Assembly (NCBI GenBank): GCA_910587255.1
Contig: CAJUKT010000052.1
Span: 1 to 59,683, forward strand
DNA from: an uncultured Oscillospiraceae bacterium
Lineage (GTDB): Bacteria > Bacillota > Clostridia > Oscillospirales > Oscillospiraceae
Length of the DNA stretch: 59,683 bases
Reading direction: 5' to 3'
Numbering within the stretch: position 1 is the first letter of the stretch; each line of letters begins with the position of its first letter. Shown piece by piece: positions 57,430 to 59,683 of the stretch. Made by a program: the position numbers and the translations under genes. Below the pieces are notes generated by a model. That model did no database searches and was not told the DNA's origin. It saw only the letters and a list, made by a program, of their open reading frames with translations.

Positions 57430-58104
57430 TCATACCTTGAGCCAGCGTTTCAGCTCGGCCAGGTCCGGGGCGGTATGTACGCAGGGGAAGCGCTCGAAGG
57501 CGTCGGCCTTTGTGGTGCCGTTGAGCACCGCGCAGAAGTCGCAGCCCCCCGCCTGGGCGGTGGCGGCGTCGATCACCGTGTCGCCGCAGAACAGCACCTG
57601 CTCCGCGCTCAGCCCCAGCCGCTCCAGCGCCAGGCGCAGCCCCTGGGGATGGGGCTTGGCCTGGGTGACCTCGTCGCCGCCCACCACCAGGTCCAGCAGG
57701 TCCTTCCGGCCCTGGTGCTCAAAGATGCGCCGGATGGTGCTTCCCGGCTTGGTGGAGACGATGGCGGTGCGCACCCCCGCGTGCTTCAGCGCCAAGAGCA
57801 GCTCCTCCGCGCCGGGGAAGAGGGTGGTGCCCTCGATCATCAGGCGGCGGCCCTCGCCGCCGGCCTCCACGCCGACGGTGTGCTGGAAGCTGTGGTAGAA
57901 CGCCTCCTGGCGTTCCGGGTTGTGGTCGCCGGTGAGCAGGGCATAGCCGTCGGCCAGGGTGAGGCCCACGGTGTGGCGCACCTGCTCCTCGGTGGGCGGG
58001 TCCAGCCCCAGCGCCAGAAAGCCCAGGCGGTAGCCCTCTGCGATGGCGGCGGTGGAGTCGCCCAGTGTGTAGTCAAAGTCAAAAAATACCCCGTGATAAC
58101 TCAT
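57430..58104 (-). CDS. HAD-family phosphatase, phosphoglycolate phosphatase-like
   Basis: 224 aa. Motif I FFDFDYTLGDST with the nucleophile Asp, motif II IVSTKPG, motif III Lys in AKPHPQG and motif IV FCGDTVID. A helical cap (about 15-90) of the C1 type makes small phosphate esters the likely substrates, such as phosphoglycolate or nucleoside monophosphates. It has its own promoter. Confidence 0.9.
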   Translation of the reverse strand: MSYHGVFFDFDYTLGDSTAAIAEGYRLGFLALGLDPPTEEQVRHTVGLTLADGYALLTGDHNPERQEAFYHSFQHTVGVEAGGEGRRLMIEGTTLFPGAEELLLALKHAGVRTAIVSTKPGSTIRRIFEHQGRKDLLDLVVGGDEVTQAKPHPQGLRLALERLGLSAEQVLFCGDTVIDAATAQAGGCDFCAVLNGTTKADAFERFPCVHTAPDLAELKRWLKV

Positions 58105-58157
58105 GACATACCTCGGCTGATGATTAGATTTTGCCGGTTTCTTAAGATGCCCAAGGA

Positions 58158-58186
58158 ATTATATCACAAGCCGGATAAAATTTCAA
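58158..58186 (-). promoter_or_regulatory. Promoter of the HAD phosphatase gene
   Basis: Minus strand TTGAAA (58181-58186), 17-bp spacer, perfect TATAAT (58158-58163), about 55 bases ahead of the ATG. Confidence 0.85.
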
Positions 58187-58198
58187 TTGTGAAAATGG

Positions 58199-58516
58199 CT
58201 AACTTTCCGCCTGCTCCAGCAGGTTTGCCGCGCCATAGCGCAGACAGCGGTAGAGCCGCTGGCGTCCGCGCTTCAAGGTGCGGGACACGGTGGATTTGTT
58301 CACCCCGCACTGCTTGGCGATGGCCTCCATGCTCAGGTTGCGCCCGTAGTAGAGGATCATGTACTCCCGCTGCCGTTCGGTGATGTCCTGGCGCAGGGCG
58401 TGGGTGAGGTTGCGCTTGAGGCGGTTGATCTGGTCCTTGTTATCCTGGGCCATCAGCTCGGCGTACACCGCCAGGTCCACCATGCCGAAGGTGTTGTCAT
58501 AAGAAATTGTGCGCAT
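58199..58516 (-). CDS. Small sigma-70 region 4-like DNA-binding protein
   Basis: 105 aa. The C-terminal half is a sigma-70 region 4 helix-turn-helix: ITERQREYMILYYGRNLSMEAIAKQCGVNKSTVSRTLKRGRQRL. Region 2, needed for -10 recognition, is absent, so it is not a full sigma factor. The start ATG 58516 has GGAGGG seven bases upstream. Such small sigma-like proteins occur in conserved Clostridial chromosome loci and in phage-derived late regulators. It is last in a three-gene minus-strand group with the two small proteins described next. Confidence 0.8.
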   Translation of the reverse strand: MRTISYDNTFGMVDLAVYAELMAQDNKDQINRLKRNLTHALRQDITERQREYMILYYGRNLSMEAIAKQCGVNKSTVSRTLKRGRQRLYRCLRYGAANLLEQAES

Positions 58517-58518
58517 GT

Positions 58519-58776
58519 TCAAGCCCTCCTTTTGCGCTGTGGGGCCGCGGCGGGCCCGGCCTGCCGGGGCGAGTGCTTTTCGTAGTAGCGCTCCAGGTGG
58601 CGGGCCACCGCCCGCACGTCCCGGTACATGGATCGCAGGGGGCGGGCGCGCCCCTCCAGCTGCATGCGGCGCGCCTCGTCGCCCGCCTGCCGTCCCGCGT
58701 GCTCCAGCTCCACAATGCGGCGGCGCAGGTCCGCCGCGGTCTGTGCGTATTCCAGCGATAGTTCATATAGCGTCAT
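58519..58776 (-). CDS. Small helical protein of the sigma-like operon
   Basis: 85 aa, starting MTLYELSLEYAQTAADLRRRI. It is almost wholly helical and charged, with a coiled-coil-like centre (ELEHAGRQAGDEARRMQLEGRARPLRSMYRDV) and a basic tail KRRA. It ends two bases before the sigma-like start, so the two are coupled. Function unknown; partner or anti-factor of the sigma-like protein is a guess. Confidence 0.65.
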   Translation of the reverse strand: MTLYELSLEYAQTAADLRRRIVELEHAGRQAGDEARRMQLEGRARPLRSMYRDVRAVARHLERYYEKHSPRQAGPAAAPQRKRRA

Positions 58777-58796
58777 ATATTCTCTCTCGTGCTCCT

Positions 58797-59016
58797 TTAC
58801 CTCAAAAAACAGTGCTGCGGCTCGTGCCGCGCCTCCCGGCCCACCCGGCGCAGCTGCCCGGCGAAGTACCGCCGGGCATACCGGCCCAGGCAGTGCTCGC
58901 ACACCGCCCGGCCGTCCAGCTCAAAATAGGGGTCGCCGGGGTAGAGCTCCCCCGTGCACAGGGAGCACCGCGGCTCCCCCGGGGGTTCAAGATTCCATAG
59001 CGGCGTGTGGGGCCAT
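58797..59016 (-). pseudogene. Small zinc-finger protein with an apparent +1 frameshift at its start
   Basis: A frame ending at TAA 58797-58799 encodes EPPGEPRCSLCTGELYPGD followed by a CEHC pair: two CxxC knuckles, typical of small treble-clef zinc proteins. No ATG, GTG or TTG opens this frame after the last upstream stop. In another frame, ATG 59016 (or 58998) reads MAPHAAMES and meets TGA at 58987-58989, just where the zinc frame takes over if one base is skipped (TCT-T-GAA). GAGGAG sits directly before ATG 59016. Either the gene is broken by one base, or it uses a +1 shift like prfB, or a sequencing error is present. Its stop overlaps the AAAGGAG of the next gene. Confidence 0.5.
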
Positions 59017-59036
59017 CTCCTCGTCTTTTAAAATTC

Positions 59037-59077
59037 TTTGCTAAAAGTCAAGAGAAATTTGCAAAAGTCAAGAAAAA
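59037..59077. repeat. Tandem AT-rich repeats upstream of the sigma-like operon
   Basis: Two copies of TTTGC(T)AAAAGTCAAGA(G/A)AAA lie head to tail with a 20-21 bp period. On the minus strand each contains TTGACTTTT, resembling a -35 box, and lies 20-60 bases before the first small gene. Two helical turns of spacing suggests a regulator site on one face of the DNA. Confidence 0.55.
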
Positions 59078-59142
59078 TTAGCACCCTGCACAAGTGGGGC
59101 GGGCGGGTTTTATGCGTTTTCACAACAAAATGACATGGCAAG

Positions 59143-59173
59143 CCAGCCGGATGGGTCAATCCCATTCGGCTGG
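59143..59173 (-). terminator. Hairpin at the 3' end of the IS30 transposase
   Basis: CCAGCCGGATGGG and CCCATTCGGCTGG form a 13-bp stem with one mismatch, just after the transposase stop at 59197. It may protect the element's RNA or form part of the element's end; the terminal inverted repeat itself I could not delimit. Confidence 0.55.
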
Positions 59174-59196
59174 TACATTTGTATGGGGTCAGGGCG

Positions 59197-59683
59197 TCAC
59201 GCCGCCTGGAGCTCTCGGTCAAAGAGCATGGCGGCGGACTTCCAGCCCAGTATCTTGCGGGGGTAGTTATTGACCCACCGCTCCGCCGCCATCACCTCCT
59301 CCCTTGTAACCTTATCAAAGTTGGTGCCCTTTGGGAAAAACCGTCTAATCAGCCGGTTCATGTTCTCATTGCTGCCCCGCTCATAGGCGCTGTATGGGTG
59401 GCAGAAAAACACGATGGTCCGCTTGCCTTTGCGCCGGTGGGACATCTCTATGCCCTCGAAGTCTTGAAATTCACAGCCGTTATCAACGGTAATGCTTTTG
59501 AACATCTTATAGAACAGCTTGCCAAAGCGCCGCTCCAGGCCGTTGATGGCCTTGACCACGCTGGCCGCCGTGTGGTCCTCCACCAGCAGGACAATCCCCA
59601 TGCGGGTCCTCCGCTCTGTCAGCACCAGGAGGGCTTGCTTGGAGCCCTTGCACCCCATAACGCTGTCCATCTCCCAGTGCCCA
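59197..59683 (-). CDS. IS30-family transposase, C-terminal part (runs off the window)
   Basis: The frame is open to the window edge; 162 residues are visible. GHWEMDSVMG matches the IS30 DDE core start (GHWExDxV, first Asp). ITVDNGCEFQDF holds the second Asp, and FFCHPYSAYERGSNENMNRLIRRFFPKG the catalytic Glu. Then VNNYPRKILGWKSAAMLF, the usual C-terminal signature. It seems intact as far as seen. It moves its own insertion sequence by cut and paste through a circle. It lies next to the small sigma-like operon. Confidence 0.92.
   Translation of the reverse strand, partial: GHWEMDSVMGCKGSKQALLVLTERRTRMGIVLLVEDHTAASVVKAINGLERRFGKLFYKMFKSITVDNGCEFQDFEGIEMSHRRKGKRTIVFFCHPYSAYERGSNENMNRLIRRFFPKGTNFDKVTREEVMAAERWVNNYPRKILGWKSAAMLFDRELQAA

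Noticed and set aside
1..59683. CRISPR arrays, tRNA or rRNA genes
   Set aside because: No regularly spaced direct repeats with unique spacers, no cas genes, and no cloverleaf or rRNA-like stretch were seen on reading both strands; a tRNA scan was not possible here.

Overview
The window is about 60 kb of GC-rich DNA. It carries cell-wall and lifestyle marks of a strictly anaerobic, Gram-positive-lineage bacterium: SLH-domain surface protein, many lipoproteins with LxGC-type signals, FeoAB, desulfoferrodoxin, Rnf subunits, LytTR two-component systems. Codon use, AGGAGG ribosome sites and two families of palindromic repeats suggest a gut Oscillospiraceae (Flavonifractor/Lawsonibacter/Oscillibacter-like). 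This placement is inference; there is no rRNA gene to confirm it.

Layout. 1-0.2 kb: tail of a FAD-dependent oxidoreductase. 0.4-0.64 kb: a structured 202-bp repeat flanked by two copies of a terminator hairpin. 0.7-13.4 kb: a Hin-sized serine recombinase, a short segment bounded by inverted 26-bp dyad sites holding a promoter that points away from the operon, then a complete Wzx/Wzy-type exopolysaccharide operon (initiating sugar transferase, phosphoesterase, two Wzz-like proteins, polymerase, PssD/PssE, three glycosyltransferases, flippase). I read this as a phase-variable capsule locus captured in the OFF state. 13.5-15.5 kb: LytTR regulator and AgrC-like kinase. 15.8-21.2 kb: secreted esterase, carbohydrate-binding-like lipoprotein and a membrane-anchored, domain-swapped GH3 enzyme. 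21.4-23.9 kb: divergent OmpR-type regulator and histidine kinase.

24.2-30.2 kb: a redox cluster (DUF1622 protein, two-repeat lipoprotein, ApbE flavin transferase, RnfC, RnfD, RnfG and a small membrane protein) lacking RnfA, RnfB and RnfE; a MITE-like repeat lies between ApbE and RnfC. 30.5-33.0 kb: a chemoreceptor translationally coupled to an FMN-binding lipoprotein. 33.0-33.8 kb: barnase/barstar pair. 34-38 kb (minus): desulfoferrodoxin, phosphofructokinase, polyphosphate kinase with a basic tail. 38-42 kb: SLH-anchored M14 peptidase. 42-47 kb: hemerythrin/receiver protein, MFS carrier, FeoAB. 47-55 kb (minus): Gfo/Idh oxidoreductase, a two-gene ABC exporter, a LytTR/kinase pair and a thioredoxin-reductase-like flavoprotein. 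55-59.7 kb: asparaginase, second copy of the 202-bp repeat, MntR-like regulator, lipoprotein, HAD phosphatase, a small sigma-like operon and the edge of an IS30 transposase.

The most unusual items are the invertible promoter, the terminator-duplicating 202-bp element, the RnfCDG-only electron-transfer cluster and the Wzz protein fused to a degenerate GGDEF domain.
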